From the NCBI RefSeq assembly GCF_003991975.1, contig NZ_CP029822.1, positions 2,257,648 through 2,321,647 of the forward strand: a stretch of 64,000 nucleotides of DNA, read 5' to 3'. The stretch is from Entomomonas moraniae. Its GTDB lineage: Bacteria; Pseudomonadota; Gammaproteobacteria; Pseudomonadales; Pseudomonadaceae. Positions 27,842-37,937 of this stretch are shown here, one piece after another. Numbering within the stretch: the stretch's first letter is position 1; the number at the start of each line of letters is the position of its first letter. A program made the position numbers and the translations under genes. The notes beneath the pieces were generated by a model that did no database searches, had not been told where the DNA came from, and saw only the letters and a list, made by a program, of their open reading frames with translations.

Positions 27842-29272
27842 ATGTCTGATTCTGCATTTCGTATTGAAAAAGATTTATTAGGCACACTTGAAGTACCTAG
27901 TGATGCCTATTATGGGGTACAAACTTTAAGAGCAATCAATAACTTTAAACTCAGTGGCATCACACTTTCCCACTTCCCAAAGCTTGTTAATGCCTTAGCT
28001 ATGGTAAAGTGGGCAGCAGCAGCGGCCAATCATGAACTAGGTTATCTATCAGCCGAAAAACATACAGCTATCGCTAAGGCTTGTGAGCGCATCACTAACG
28101 GCGAATTTCACGATCAATTTCTAGTAGACATGATCCAAGGTGGCGCAGGCACATCAACCAATATGAATGCCAACGAAGTCATTGCGAATATTGCATTAGA
28201 AGAATTAGGCCACCAAAAAGGTGAATACAAATTCTTACACCCTAATAACGATGTTAATATGGCACAATCAACCAATGATGCCTACCCAACAGCTATTCGT
28301 ATTGGTTTACTTTTAGGTTATGACTCACTATTAGATGCACTGGCTAAGCTCCGCGATGCTTTTGCAGCAAAAGGCGAAGAATTTGCCCATGTTATTAAAA
28401 TGGGACGCACACAATTACAAGATGCCGTTCCAATGACCTTAGGTCAAGAATTCCGTGCATTTTCTACCACATTAACCGAAGACCTTGACCGTATTCGTTT
28501 ACTGATCCCTGATTTACTTCGTGAAGTCAACTTAGGTGGAACCGCTATTGGAACGGGTATTAATGCAGATCCTCGCTATCAATTTTTAGCTGTACAACAT
28601 CTCGCTCGTATTACAGGTCATGCGTTATTACCTGCAACAGATTTGATTGAAGCAACTTCAGACATGGGTGCCTTCGTGCTACTGTCTGGTATGTTAAAAC
28701 GTACGGCGGTTAAACTCTCTAAAATTTGTAATGACTTACGCTTACTTTCAAGTGGTCCAAGAACAGGGATTAACGAAATCAATCTTCCTCCTAGACAACC
28801 TGGTAGCTCCATTATGCCTGGTAAAGTAAACCCTGTAATTCCCGAAGCAGTTAACCAAGTAGTGTTTGAGGTAATTGGTAATGATTTAGCCGTTACTCTG
28901 GCGGCAGAGGGCGGACAACTACAATTAAACGTAATGGAGCCATTAATTGCGTATAAAACATTTGACTCTATCCGTTTATTAACTCGTGCGATGGATATGT
29001 TACGTATACTTTGTATTGAAGGTATTACAGCTAATGAAGCACGTTGTAAAGACTTAGTAGAGCACTCAATTGGCTTAGTTACTGCATTAAACCCTTATAT
29101 CGGTTATGAAAACTCAACCCGTATTGCTCGTATTGCCTTGGAAACAGGAAAAGGCGTTCTTGAGTTAGTACGTGAAGAAAAGTTACTGAGCGAAGAAACC
29201 TTAGAAGAAATTCTAAAACCTGAAAATATGATTGCGCCACATCTAGTTTTAAATGATTTGACCAAACATTAA
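27842..29272 (+). CDS. aspA: aspartate ammonia-lyase (aspartase)
   Basis: It deaminates L-aspartate to fumarate and ammonia. At 476 residues it is family length. The superfamily signature GSSIMPGKVNPVIPEAV is near residue 320 and includes the catalytic Ser loop. GRTQLQDAVP is near 185, and STNMNANEVIAN near 100 binds substrate. A hairpin lies downstream. It diverges from the LysR gene. Fumarase C, the nearest relative, lacks the aspartate-type N-terminus seen here, so aspartase is preferred. Confidence 0.94.
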   Translation: MSDSAFRIEKDLLGTLEVPSDAYYGVQTLRAINNFKLSGITLSHFPKLVNALAMVKWAAAAANHELGYLSAEKHTAIAKACERITNGEFHDQFLVDMIQGGAGTSTNMNANEVIANIALEELGHQKGEYKFLHPNNDVNMAQSTNDAYPTAIRIGLLLGYDSLLDALAKLRDAFAAKGEEFAHVIKMGRTQLQDAVPMTLGQEFRAFSTTLTEDLDRIRLLIPDLLREVNLGGTAIGTGINADPRYQFLAVQHLARITGHALLPATDLIEATSDMGAFVLLSGMLKRTAVKLSKICNDLRLLSSGPRTGINEINLPPRQPGSSIMPGKVNPVIPEAVNQVVFEVIGNDLAVTLAAEGGQLQLNVMEPLIAYKTFDSIRLLTRAMDMLRILCIEGITANEARCKDLVEHSIGLVTALNPYIGYENSTRIARIALETGKGVLELVREEKLLSEETLEEILKPENMIAPHLVLNDLTKH

Positions 29273-29293
29273 TTTTCATTTTCTATCTGTTGA

Positions 29294-29329
29294 ATACTGT
29301 CGAGTCACTCTTTATTAGCTCGACAGTAT
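29294..29329. terminator. perfect 11-bp hairpin after aspA
   Basis: Perfect arms at 29294-29304 and 29319-29329 (ATACTGTCGAG / CTCGACAGTAT) enclose a 14-nt loop, 22 bases after the aspA stop. There is no T-run after it, so it may be a weak or rho-assisted terminator, or an mRNA-stabilising stem. Confidence 0.5.
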
Positions 29330-29419
29330 CCATTTCCATTATAAAATCTCCTATCAAACTGACGTATCCACCTATTTCGTTTATAATGCTTGTTTAATTT
29401 TACACATTAAGGAATTATT

Positions 29420-29755
29420 ATGAACACACCTCCTCAGTGCCCTGTTTGCGGTATGGATAATACTTATTTTGATGGTACTTTATTTATCTGCCCTGACTGT
29501 ACCCATGAATGGGCCACCGGTGAAGAAAACATTGCTACAGGCGAGCTTGTTGTGAAAGACTCTAATGGAAACTTACTCCAAGATGGTGACGCTGTCATTT
29601 TGATTAAGGACCTCAAAGTTAAAGGTTCCTCTCTCGTCATCAAAAAAGGAACTAAAATCAAAAATATTAGACTCTGCGAAGGTGACCACAACTTAGATTG
29701 TAAGGTTGATGGCGTGGGCCTAAAACTAAAATCTGAGTTTATGAAAAAAGCTTGA
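29420..29755 (+). CDS. phnA: PhnA/YjdM family zinc-ribbon protein
   Basis: The 111-residue cytosolic protein has an N-terminal zinc ribbon, C-x2-C at CPVCG (residues 8-12) and C-x2-C at CPDC (residues 24-27). A PhnA C-terminal SH3-like domain follows ([16 protein letters not shown] and [10 protein letters not shown]). The family name comes from an old phosphonate association, but YjdM has no proven role in phosphonate uptake. It is monocistronic, with a good AAGGAATTATT before the ATG. Confidence 0.92.
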   Translation: MNTPPQCPVCGMDNTYFDGTLFICPDCTHEWATGEENIATGELVVKDSNGNLLQDGDAVILIKDLKVKGSSLVIKKGTKIKNIRLCEGDHNLDCKVDGVGLKLKSEFMKKA

Positions 29756-29876
29756 TAGATTAAACTAATAATCCAGTTTTTAGTCTAAATCTTCTTTATA
29801 AATGAATAAGAAGGATTGCTGTCAGGCTCCCTTCTTATACAATGAGCTTACCACACAATATTTTCTAAGGTTTTTT

Positions 29877-30707
29877 ATGCAATTGCTTCATACGATTAAA
29901 GAATTACGAATTTGGCGTAAAGATAAAGACTTTATAGGCTTTGTCCCCACGATGGGAAATCTACACAATGGTCATTTGCAATTAGTCAAAGAAGCCAAAA
30001 AACAAACAGATCATGTTGTTGTCAGTATTTTTGTGAATCCTATTCAGTTTGGTGTAGGAGAAGACTTTGAGTCATACCCAAGAACATTAGATCAAGACAT
30101 TGAAAAGCTCGTTGATGTTGGCGTCTCAGCAGTTTTTGCCCCCGAGGTTAAAGAACTTTACCCAACCCCACAGGTAACATTTGTTGAACCATCCGATATT
30201 CAATATCAACTATGCGGAGCTTCTCGCCAAGGCCATTTTAGAGGGGCCGCTACCGTTGTTAATAAACTATTTAATATTGTACAACCTAACATTGCGTGCT
30301 TTGGTAAAAAGGACTTTCAACAGCTTTTTATCATTAAAGAAATGGTGAACAATTTAAATATGCCGATCAAAATCATCGGTGTTGAAACAGGCCGTGCAAA
30401 TGATGGGCTAGCACTTTCAAGCCGTAATGGTTATTTAAGCGACGCAGAAAGGCTACAAGCACCCGAGCTTTATAAAATACTGCAACAATTGCAACAAGCA
30501 ATTCTAGAGGGGGATAATAACTACACAAACATGCTCAATCAAGCAACAACACATCTGAACACTCATGGATGGCAAGTTGAGTATCTTGAAGCACGTAGCG
30601 CAAAAACACTATTACCTGCACAAGTTGAAGATAAACATTTGGTTATTTTAGCTGCCGCTCGTCTTGGAAAAACAAGGCTGATCGATAATATTGAAATCAC
30701 CTTATAA
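29877..30707 (+). CDS. panC: pantothenate synthetase
   Basis: It joins pantoate and beta-alanine with ATP in vitamin B5 synthesis. Family motifs are clear: VPTMGNLHNGHLQLV (HxGH-type ATP site), FVNPIQFG, and KDFQQL (near residue 150), and ALSSRNGYLS near 180. An in-frame ATG at 29802 would add 25 residues; the true start is ATG 29877 (MQLLHTIKELR), with CTAAGG six bases upstream. Length is then 276, the usual size. panB and panD, its usual neighbours, are absent here. Confidence 0.94.
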   Translation: MQLLHTIKELRIWRKDKDFIGFVPTMGNLHNGHLQLVKEAKKQTDHVVVSIFVNPIQFGVGEDFESYPRTLDQDIEKLVDVGVSAVFAPEVKELYPTPQVTFVEPSDIQYQLCGASRQGHFRGAATVVNKLFNIVQPNIACFGKKDFQQLFIIKEMVNNLNMPIKIIGVETGRANDGLALSSRNGYLSDAERLQAPELYKILQQLQQAILEGDNNYTNMLNQATTHLNTHGWQVEYLEARSAKTLLPAQVEDKHLVILAAARLGKTRLIDNIEITL

Positions 30708-30743
30708 CTTGACTGCCCCTTTCACAAGGGGCAAGACAGGCAA

Positions 30744-31535
30744 CTAAGCTAAAACGCGCCGAGGCAATAAAAAGCTTAACAAAAATATAGCAGCTGCGGA
30801 AACAACAATGGCAGGCCCCGTTGGGGCATTTGAGTAATACGAAAAGACCAGACCTAAACAAACCGCTAATATACCTAAAATACTCGCTCCAACCGCCATT
30901 TGCTCAGGACTTTTAGCATGCCTTTGCGCTGTTGCAGGGGGGATAATCAACAAAGAAGCAATAAGCAAAACACCCACAATTTTCATCGCAACCGCAATCA
31001 CAATAGCAACCATTAACATCAATGCCAAACGAATAATCGCAACAGGTAACCCTTCAACAGCTGATAACTCTTCATTAACAGTAATGGACAATAAATGCCG
31101 CCACAATGCAATTATTAAAATCAATGTTAATAAACAGCCACCTACAATCCAGTAAAGATCAGTTTGTGTGATGGTTAGAATATCACCAAACAAATACTCC
31201 ATGACATCAACCCGCACATTAGGCATAAAACTAAGCACCACCAATCCTAGGGATAAGGTGCTATGAGCTAAAATTCCCAGTAATGTATCAGATGCCAACG
31301 GTTGTTTACGCTGTAGGCTCACTAATAAAATTGCAATCAACACACAACAAATAATCACTGCAAAGGTTAAGTTGATTTTCAGCATGAAGCCTAAAGCAAC
31401 ACCCAGTAAAGAGGCATGCGAGAGTGTATCTCCAAAATAAGCCATTTTACGCCACACAACAAATGAACCCAAAGGCCCTGCCACAATAGCAAGAGAAAGC
31501 CCTGCAATTAATGCAAACAAGATAAAACTAGGCAT
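30744..31535 (-). CDS. znuB: zinc ABC transporter permease ZnuB
   Basis: This 263-residue inner-membrane subunit has about eight helices, as in ABC-3 permeases. The cytosolic coupling segment [15 protein letters not shown] near the N-terminus matches ZnuB. It imports zinc with ZnuA and ZnuC. Start ATG 31535 overlaps the znuC stop by 8 bp (GGGTGTAACC as ribosome site). The product is conserved and complete. Confidence 0.94.
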   Translation of the reverse strand: MPSFILFALIAGLSLAIVAGPLGSFVVWRKMAYFGDTLSHASLLGVALGFMLKINLTFAVIICCVLIAILLVSLQRKQPLASDTLLGILAHSTLSLGLVVLSFMPNVRVDVMEYLFGDILTITQTDLYWIVGGCLLTLILIIALWRHLLSITVNEELSAVEGLPVAIIRLALMLMVAIVIAVAMKIVGVLLIASLLIIPPATAQRHAKSPEQMAVGASILGILAVCLGLVFSYYSNAPTGPAIVVSAAAIFLLSFLLPRRVLA

Positions 31536-32295
31536 GGTTACACCCATCCCCACAGGTATGTTTATTTATAACTTGCCCATTCAAATTATGCTGATGATCA
31601 TGGTGATGGTGATATATTGCAAAACTATTGGCGTGACTGCCGAACAACTCTTTAAATGCAGGATCATGACTCACTTGTTCAGGATGCCCAGAACAACAGA
31701 TATGTTTATTTAGACAGATGACTTGATCAGTATTCGCCATCACTAAATTTAGATCATGCGATACCATTAGCACGCCACAGTGGTAGCGGCTACAAATAGC
31801 ACTAATCAGCTTGTATAACTCCACTTGCCCATTAATATCGACGCCCTGCGTTGGTTCATCTAATACCAACAACTGGGGTCTGCGTAGCAGTGCCCTAGCC
31901 AATAAAACCCTTTGTAATTCACCACCAGAAACTCCATGCATAGACTTTTCGAGTATATGTGAAGCCCCAACCTCTTTCATAACCGTATTAATCTGTTCAT
32001 CGGTTATATTAGGTAATAATTTTAAAAACCGCCTCACACTCAAAGGCAAACTCGGATTCAGTTGTAGTTTCTGAGGAACATAGCCTATGGTTAACCCATC
32101 TTGTCGCCATACTGTTCCAGAACTTGGTGTTAAAAGCCCTAACAAGGTTTTTAACAACGTTGTTTTACCAGCACCATTAGGCCCAATAATCGTTACTATC
32201 TGATCAGAATAAATACTCAGATTAATATTATCAAGAATAGACTGTTCACGAAGCTTTACATTTAACTGCGTCACTTCAATAAGTAGTATGCTCAT
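31528..32295 (-). CDS. znuC: zinc ABC transporter ATP-binding protein ZnuC
   Basis: The 255-residue ATPase has Walker [13 protein letters not shown], the signature [15 protein letters not shown], and Walker [13 protein letters not shown]. The His-rich tail ([10 protein letters not shown], then CGDGCNHA) is the ZnuC-type metal-binding extension. The frame is open to 32334, but ATG at 32295 (MSILLIEV) gives the family length and lies 4 bp after the zur stop. Order is zur-znuC-znuB, with Zur regulation expected. Confidence 0.94.
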   Translation of the reverse strand: MSILLIEVTQLNVKLREQSILDNINLSIYSDQIVTIIGPNGAGKTTLLKTLLGLLTPSSGTVWRQDGLTIGYVPQKLQLNPSLPLSVRRFLKLLPNITDEQINTVMKEVGASHILEKSMHGVSGGELQRVLLARALLRRPQLLVLDEPTQGVDINGQVELYKLISAICSRYHCGVLMVSHDLNLVMANTDQVICLNKHICCSGHPEQVSHDPAFKELFGSHANSFAIYHHHHDHQHNLNGQVINKHTCGDGCNHA

Positions 32296-32299
32296 ACCG

Positions 32300-32785
32300 T
32301 TAATGGCTCTTTTGACAGTCAGAACATAGCCCAAGCACTTCTACTGTCTGATGACTGACTAAAAAACCTGCTTTATGTGTAGCTTCTTCAATAGATTTAT
32401 TAATAGCCATATATTCGAGCTCTAGTGCGTTTTTGCATTGACTACAAATTAAAAAATAGCCCTCATGCGTATGCATTGGGTGAGAACAACCCACAAAAGC
32501 ATTACATGAAGCTAAACGATGAATGAGTTGATTCTCCAGTAAAAAATCTAGAGCACGGTACACCGTAGGAGGCGCTGCATTACGACCGTCTTCTGTAGTT
32601 AGCGTATTAAGAATATCATAAGCTCCCAAGGGCTGATGGCTCTGCCATATAAGCGATAGCACACGCTTTCTTAAAACAGTCAACCTCACGCCACGATCTT
32701 GGCACAACTCTTCTGCTTGTTGCAATGCTTTATCAATGCATGTTTGGTGATCATGTTGATGAATTAAATTTTTAGCTTTATCCAT
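32300..32785 (-). CDS. zur: zinc uptake regulator Zur (Fur family)
   Basis: This 161-residue Fur-family repressor has the winged helix at about 20-90 ([18 protein letters not shown], then [11 protein letters not shown]) and a metal-binding C-terminal half with [18 protein letters not shown] and LCSDCQ (Zn structural Cys pairs). It represses zinc uptake genes when zinc is plentiful. It is the first gene of zur-znuC-znuB and is divergent from znuA over 62 bp that contain a palindrome. Confidence 0.94.
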   Translation of the reverse strand: MDKAKNLIHQHDHQTCIDKALQQAEELCQDRGVRLTVLRKRVLSLIWQSHQPLGAYDILNTLTTEDGRNAAPPTVYRALDFLLENQLIHRLASCNAFVGCSHPMHTHEGYFLICSQCKNALELEYMAINKSIEEATHKAGFLVSHQTVEVLGLCSDCQKSH

Positions 32786-32812
32786 TAGAATACTATAACG
32801 TTATTTTTTGTT

Positions 32813-32829
32813 ATGTTATTATATAACAT
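32813..32829. promoter_or_regulatory. Zur box between zur and znuA
   Basis: ATGTTATTATATAACAT (17 bp) is a near-perfect palindrome and matches the gammaproteobacterial Zur consensus around TGTTATA-TATAACA. It lies 19 bases before the znuA ATG, within the 62-bp divergent region, so it can control both znuA and zur-znuCB. A separate perfect 10-bp palindrome, ATAACGTTAT, lies at 32795-32804. Confidence 0.8.
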
Positions 32830-32847
32830 ATTCATCGAGGGGGCTAT

Positions 32848-33753
32848 ATGCGTCTTAATAAACTTATTACTACCTATTTAAGCTTAATACTCATAGCATC
32901 GAGCTTAGCACAAGCTAAAGAGATAAAATTACTCACTAGCATAAAACCTATACAACTGATAGCTGCTGCAATTCAAGAGGGTATCAGCACCCCAGAGGTA
33001 TTACTCCCCGTTGGCGCATCAGCACATCATTACTCATTAAGACCCGATGATATCCAAAAGATTCAAAATGCCGATCTATTTTATTGGATAGGTCCCGATA
33101 TGGAGATATTCCTTACCAAAACGGTTGCCACGCGAAACAATAATGCAACAGCCATTCAGAAACTACCGAATATTAAACTGCGTCACTTCAGTGAAAATGA
33201 AAAAGACCACGATGAGCACGACCATGAACATCAAGCAGGCCAAATAGACCCACACCTTTGGTTGAGTCCTGAAAATGCTAACATCATAGCTACCCGAATG
33301 GCAGAGGATCTCTCAAAGCTAGATCCAGAGAATAAAGAACACTATCAGCACAACTTACAAGTTTTTCAAACTGAACTTAATGCAACCGACCGTGCAATCC
33401 GTGATGAGCTAGATAAAGTCACACTCGTTCCTTTCTTTGTATCCCACGAGACCTATGACTACTTTGAGGCAGCCTACGGAGTTAAGCATGCGGGTGTCTT
33501 TAGCCTAAATAGCAGTGTACAACCGGGTGTTAAGCAAGTAGCAGAAATGCAAGAGCGCCTAAAAAGCATGGGAAATAGTTGTATTTTCTATGAGCCACCT
33601 ATCAAACCAAAACTCATTGATACATTAACAAATAATCTACCCGTTAAGAGCTATGAGCTTGACGCCATGGGAGCAGAAGTACCCATGACAAGTAAAGGAT
33701 ACCCTGCGCTTTTGAATGAACTTGCTAAGCAGCTACTGCAATGTAAAAAATAA
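32848..33753 (+). CDS. znuA: zinc ABC transporter substrate-binding protein ZnuA
   Basis: The 301-residue periplasmic protein has a signal peptide (about 1-23, ending A-Q-A) and the cluster A-I metal-binding fold. Zinc ligands are in GASAHHYS, DPHLWLSP and VSHETYDYF. The charged His-rich loop HDEHDHEHQ (about 125-133) is typical of ZnuA and supports zinc over manganese. It is single on this strand. A Zur box lies just upstream. Confidence 0.95.
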   Translation: MRLNKLITTYLSLILIASSLAQAKEIKLLTSIKPIQLIAAAIQEGISTPEVLLPVGASAHHYSLRPDDIQKIQNADLFYWIGPDMEIFLTKTVATRNNNATAIQKLPNIKLRHFSENEKDHDEHDHEHQAGQIDPHLWLSPENANIIATRMAEDLSKLDPENKEHYQHNLQVFQTELNATDRAIRDELDKVTLVPFFVSHETYDYFEAAYGVKHAGVFSLNSSVQPGVKQVAEMQERLKSMGNSCIFYEPPIKPKLIDTLTNNLPVKSYELDAMGAEVPMTSKGYPALLNELAKQLLQCKK

Positions 33754-33765
33754 TGTCGTACAAGG

Positions 33766-35268
33766 CTAGTTATGCTTAATCGCCTCGACTTTATTCGGTA
33801 AGAACTGCCATACAAAGTAAGATAGTATTGCTAATAATGTACCTGCAATCACTAGCACAAACTCATGGGCATTCACAAAGGCTTCTTTTGCCGCATAAAT
33901 TAATTGTTCGCTCAGCTCAGGCCTATCGATATGTTTTGCCACAGAAAAGGCCTCGCTGATAGAGCTCTCGACTAAACCAATCTGTGCTGGTAATAAGCCA
34001 TCAGGAATAACAATATTATGTGAATAAATAACGGTCAGCATCATGCCAAATAAGACGATACCGAACCCAGCACCAAGTTCATAAGCCATACCCTCTATCG
34101 CACCTGCTGACGCTGATTTATTAACAGGCGCTGTTGACATAATGGCTGTTGTAGACGCTAACAAAGCAATACCCACACTCAATCCTAACAGAACCATCAA
34201 TGCCCAAGCTATGTAGGGGGAAGTCAAAAAATCGCATAAAGCCAATCCAAAAAAGCTAAATGAGCTAATCACTATTCCACCCGTAGCCACAAGCCGTAAT
34301 CCAAAACGTACCACTAACCAACCTGCTATAGGCCCACCAAAGCCACTGGCTAACATCAATGGCAGCATAAATAATCCTGCTTTAAGTGGCGTTAAGTCGT
34401 ATACGAATTGTAATTCTTGCGCCATCAACAGCTGAAAACCCACAATACTTATCATGGCTGTCATCGCCATGACTGTACCCATTGCTAATACTTTCTGCTT
34501 CAATAATGAAAAATCAATCATTGGTGCTGTGCTGTTTAATTCATTTTTAATAAAAGAGAAAATAATAATAAAGCCCGTAATACCCAATATTAGAGGGATA
34601 ACAAATTCTCCACTTGATCTAAACATTGTTTTTATTGCATAAATCAACAGTAAAATTCCCACAATAAAGAGTAATGCCTTACCAATCTCCCACTTCTGTT
34701 GGGTATTTTGCTCTTGATAAGGAATAATAATGAGTATGGCCATAATAGCGAAAATAACAATAGGAATATTTATTAGAAACACAGAGCCCCAATAAAAATA
34801 CTGTAATAAATACCCACCAACTAATGGACCAATTGCAGCGCCAGCCACACCGACAGTTGCCCAGATACCTAAGGCCATGGCTCTTTCATTATCATCGGAA
34901 AACGTTTTACGCACACCCGCCAACGTAGCGGGTAAAATCATTGCAGCACCTATGGCTAACATAGCGCGTGTAATGATAAGCACAATAGCATTAGGTGCTA
35001 ATGCAGCACCCAATGAGGCAAAGCCAAAAATAGCCAACCCGATGACCGCCAGTTTTTTGTAACCTAATCGATCACCTAAAGCCCCCATTGGCAATAATAG
35101 CCCTGCCATCACTAATGAGTAAATATCTATAATCCATAACAAATCGTTGGCTGAAGCTGATAACTGTACGCTAAGAGTCGGGACAGCCACATGCAAAACC
35201 GTTGCATCAATCGATACAGGTAAATAGATTACTATAATTAACGATAAAATTAGCCACTTGTTCGACAT
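33766..35268 (-). CDS. MFS drug exporter, DHA2 family (SmvA-like)
   Basis: The 500-residue inner-membrane protein has 14 helices, as DHA2 members do. The start MSNKWLILS and IDATVLHVAVPTLS in TM1 match the SmvA/QacA type (motif D1), with GDRLGYKKL in loop 2-3. Such pumps export cationic biocides and dyes. The second of two ATGs (35268) is five bases from GAGGG and is chosen. A divergent TetR gene lies upstream, matching the SmvA/SmvR arrangement known in Klebsiella. Substrates are not proven. Confidence 0.85.
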   Translation of the reverse strand: MSNKWLILSLIIVIYLPVSIDATVLHVAVPTLSVQLSASANDLLWIIDIYSLVMAGLLLPMGALGDRLGYKKLAVIGLAIFGFASLGAALAPNAIVLIITRAMLAIGAAMILPATLAGVRKTFSDDNERAMALGIWATVGVAGAAIGPLVGGYLLQYFYWGSVFLINIPIVIFAIMAILIIIPYQEQNTQQKWEIGKALLFIVGILLLIYAIKTMFRSSGEFVIPLILGITGFIIIFSFIKNELNSTAPMIDFSLLKQKVLAMGTVMAMTAMISIVGFQLLMAQELQFVYDLTPLKAGLFMLPLMLASGFGGPIAGWLVVRFGLRLVATGGIVISSFSFFGLALCDFLTSPYIAWALMVLLGLSVGIALLASTTAIMSTAPVNKSASAGAIEGMAYELGAGFGIVLFGMMLTVIYSHNIVIPDGLLPAQIGLVESSISEAFSVAKHIDRPELSEQLIYAAKEAFVNAHEFVLVIAGTLLAILSYFVWQFLPNKVEAIKHN

Positions 35269-35288
35269 CATAACCCTCTTTAAATTTC

Positions 35289-35349
35289 TGAACATGCGTT
35301 CAAGTTGCAAATTCTATATAAAAGTTGAACACATGTCCATATTTGTTCA
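35289..35349. promoter_or_regulatory. TetR operator candidates between the MFS and TetR genes
   Basis: The 115-bp gap between the two starts contains two imperfect palindromes, TGAACATGCGTTCA (35289-35302) and TGAACACATGTCCA (35326-35339), 37 bp apart, and a further half-site TGTTCA at 35344-35349. The shared core TGAAC-N4-GTnCA suggests a TetR-family operator. Confidence 0.5.
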
Positions 35350-35383
35350 TAATATAGATAGAAACAAAGGAAAATAAAATAAG

Positions 35384-35968
35384 ATGGCATACTTAACAAA
35401 AAATCAACGTCATGAGGAAATATCAAAACTAGCCATGCAAATAGCGCTAGATGAAGGCCTTTCAGCCATCACCGCAAGACATATTGCGGCTAAAGGGAGC
35501 TTCGCTATAGGGCAAATACACCATCACTTTCAATCCATAAGCCAATTAAAAGCCTTGGCACTCCATAAAGTTTCAGATGACTTGATGACCCAAGCAGAAC
35601 AAAACTACATCAATATCTCGATACCCGAACAACTCATTAATATCATTAGCCCTATCGAAGGGGAAATGGGGTCTATGATGAGAAAACTTTGGAGTGAAGC
35701 AGTTTTTCTGGCAGAACGTGATAATGAAATAAAGAAAGCCTATAAACAATCTATCGAAGAATGGCATCAAGCCATTGTTAAACTAATAAATCAAGGCAAA
35801 AAACAAAATATTTTTAATACCCCTATCCCCACAGAAACAGCATGGGAGCTTATCGCATTGAGTTGCGGTTTTGATAACATTGCAGTGATTGAAGAGTTTC
35901 GATTTGAAAAGCATATTATTAAAAATTGTATTTATCGCATCCTTCAAATCAATCCTCCTCTTATCTAA
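35384..35968 (+). CDS. TetR family transcriptional regulator
   Basis: The 194-residue protein has an N-terminal TetR HTH (about 10-55, ALDEGLSAITARHIAAKGSFAIGQIHHHF) and a helical ligand-binding domain. It faces the MFS exporter gene and very likely represses it, in the way SmvR represses smvA. AAGGA lies about 14 bases before the ATG, rather far, so the start could be weak. The effector is unknown. Confidence 0.85.
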   Translation: MAYLTKNQRHEEISKLAMQIALDEGLSAITARHIAAKGSFAIGQIHHHFQSISQLKALALHKVSDDLMTQAEQNYINISIPEQLINIISPIEGEMGSMMRKLWSEAVFLAERDNEIKKAYKQSIEEWHQAIVKLINQGKKQNIFNTPIPTETAWELIALSCGFDNIAVIEEFRFEKHIIKNCIYRILQINPPLI

Positions 35969-35999
35969 TAGTAAAGAGCAACCAATAACTTAATCGTTT

Positions 36000-37739
36000 C
36001 TACTTTATCATAGTAAACATCACATAACATTCCATTGCCTTTTCTGCCGCCTCATCCACCGTATTAGCCCAATAAATCCCTGCATTCTTTTTAGGCGATA
36101 AACCTGCTTTACCTAAAGTCTTTTTCACATCATTATTAAGCCCAGATAGGATCACCACCATCCCTTTGGACTGAATATGCTCAATCATTAATTTGAAGGC
36201 CATTAAGCCTGATAAGTCGATAAAAGGAACGCTTTGTAAATAAATGATAACAACCTTCGTGCTACCACCAATAGTCGATAACCTTGCCATAGAATCTATG
36301 GCTTTACGGGCCACGCCAAAAAAGAAAGGCCCTGTAATACGGTATTCTAAAGCAAACGATTTATCAATATTGACACGCTGACGGCCCACTGTTTCCTCAT
36401 CGGATAAAAGGTCAATCGTTGTAAGCTTTGCAACCCTTCTCATAAACAAAGCACAAGCCAATAGCATCCCAATCATCACCGCAATAACCATATCAAAAAT
36501 AATGGTCAGGCTAAGGCAAGTAAATAATACTAATTTATCTTGTCGGGGCATCATCGGAAATATCCCTTTAAAATACCTGAAATCAGCCATCCCCCAAGCA
36601 ACTACTAAAAGCAATGCAGCCAAACTCGCCATTGGCAAACGATTTAAGAAAGGCGTAAACAACAATAAAACCATTAACACAAAGAGTGAATGTATAATCG
36701 CTGCTAACGGCGTTTTTGCACCTGCTCGAATACTGGTGGCAGTCCTTGCCAAAGCACCCGTAGCTGCGAAGCCACCAAAGAAAGGGGCAATAATATTGCC
36801 AATTCCCTGTCCGACTAGCTCAGCATTAGGTTTATGGTGAGTATCCGTCATACCATCAGCAACCACAGCGCATAACAATGATTCAATCGCCCCTAATAGT
36901 GCAATCGTGAAAGAAAGCGGTAACAAATCCTGTATCATTTTCAAAGATAAAAAAGAACTACCTGTAACATCTGTCCATGGCAAACTTAAGGCAGGCAATA
37001 TCGCAGGGATCCCTACATACTCTTTTCCATCCAAGGTATAACTAAAAACTGAATAGATTGTTCTAAATTCTAAGCCAAAATAAGAAAGCAATGCACCTAG
37101 TGCAACAGCTAAAAGTAAAACAAATAAATGAGGAGGAAACCCCTTAAGGATTTTAGGAAAAATTAGCATACCTGCCAATGTGGTGCATCCTAAAAAAACA
37201 TCAGCCCAAGAGGCTTGAGTAATAACTTGCGCGATTCCCTGTAAACGAGAAATAAAGTCAGTTCCTGATACTGTAGGAATAGCACCGAAAAAATCGGGGA
37301 GCTGTGTTAACGCAATAACCACTGCAATTCCCATACTAAAGCCAGTCACCACTGACTGCGGAACGAAGAAAATCATACGCCCCAAGCGCAACAAGCCCAT
37401 CAGCAGCAAAATGATACCGGCTAGAAAACTTGCTGTTAATAAACCAACAAGCCCATATTGATTTGTAATCGGTTGTAAAATAATGACAAAGGCGGCTGTT
37501 GGTCCAGAAATATTAAAGCGAGACCCACCACAGATAGCAATAAAAAAGCCTGCAACAATTGCTGTATACAAGCCATACTGAGGTGCAACACCTGAGTTAA
37601 TTGCCAACGCCATAGAAAGGGGTACTGCAATCAAACCAATCGTTAAGCCCGCTATTAAATCCTTTTTAAAAAAGCCTAACCGATACCCTTTCATCGACTC
37701 TATGAAAGGAATAGAATCAATATAACGAGAAATAGACAC
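36000..37739 (-). CDS. SulP family anion permease with STAS domain
   Basis: The 579-residue inner-membrane protein has about 12-14 helices in the first 440 residues. It has the SulP signature near 27-45 (KDLIAGLTIGLIAVPLSMA) and GGSRFNISGPTAAFV near 70. A cytosolic STAS domain follows (about 450-555, with VPFIDLSG holding the conserved Asp/Ser pair). Family members carry sulfate, bicarbonate or dicarboxylates, so substrate is open. It is not beside a carbonic anhydrase or cys gene. It stands alone. Confidence 0.88.
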   Translation of the reverse strand: MSISRYIDSIPFIESMKGYRLGFFKKDLIAGLTIGLIAVPLSMALAINSGVAPQYGLYTAIVAGFFIAICGGSRFNISGPTAAFVIILQPITNQYGLVGLLTASFLAGIILLLMGLLRLGRMIFFVPQSVVTGFSMGIAVVIALTQLPDFFGAIPTVSGTDFISRLQGIAQVITQASWADVFLGCTTLAGMLIFPKILKGFPPHLFVLLLAVALGALLSYFGLEFRTIYSVFSYTLDGKEYVGIPAILPALSLPWTDVTGSSFLSLKMIQDLLPLSFTIALLGAIESLLCAVVADGMTDTHHKPNAELVGQGIGNIIAPFFGGFAATGALARTATSIRAGAKTPLAAIIHSLFVLMVLLLFTPFLNRLPMASLAALLLVVAWGMADFRYFKGIFPMMPRQDKLVLFTCLSLTIIFDMVIAVMIGMLLACALFMRRVAKLTTIDLLSDEETVGRQRVNIDKSFALEYRITGPFFFGVARKAIDSMARLSTIGGSTKVVIIYLQSVPFIDLSGLMAFKLMIEHIQSKGMVVILSGLNNDVKKTLGKAGLSPKKNAGIYWANTVDEAAEKAMECYVMFTMIK

Positions 37740-37937
37740 GATAATCCTCTTATCATTATCAAATGAAAATATAAAAATGCATTTATCGGAACATCATAGC
37801 CGATTTAACAAAGATAAACAAAGAGCATGTCATAATTTCTCTTTCTGAATCCGTTTATCAAAAATTAAATAGCGCTCTCAGTAACAGTGACGCAAAAATA
37901 TAATTATTCACCGACAATCTAATAAAAAGAAATGGGG

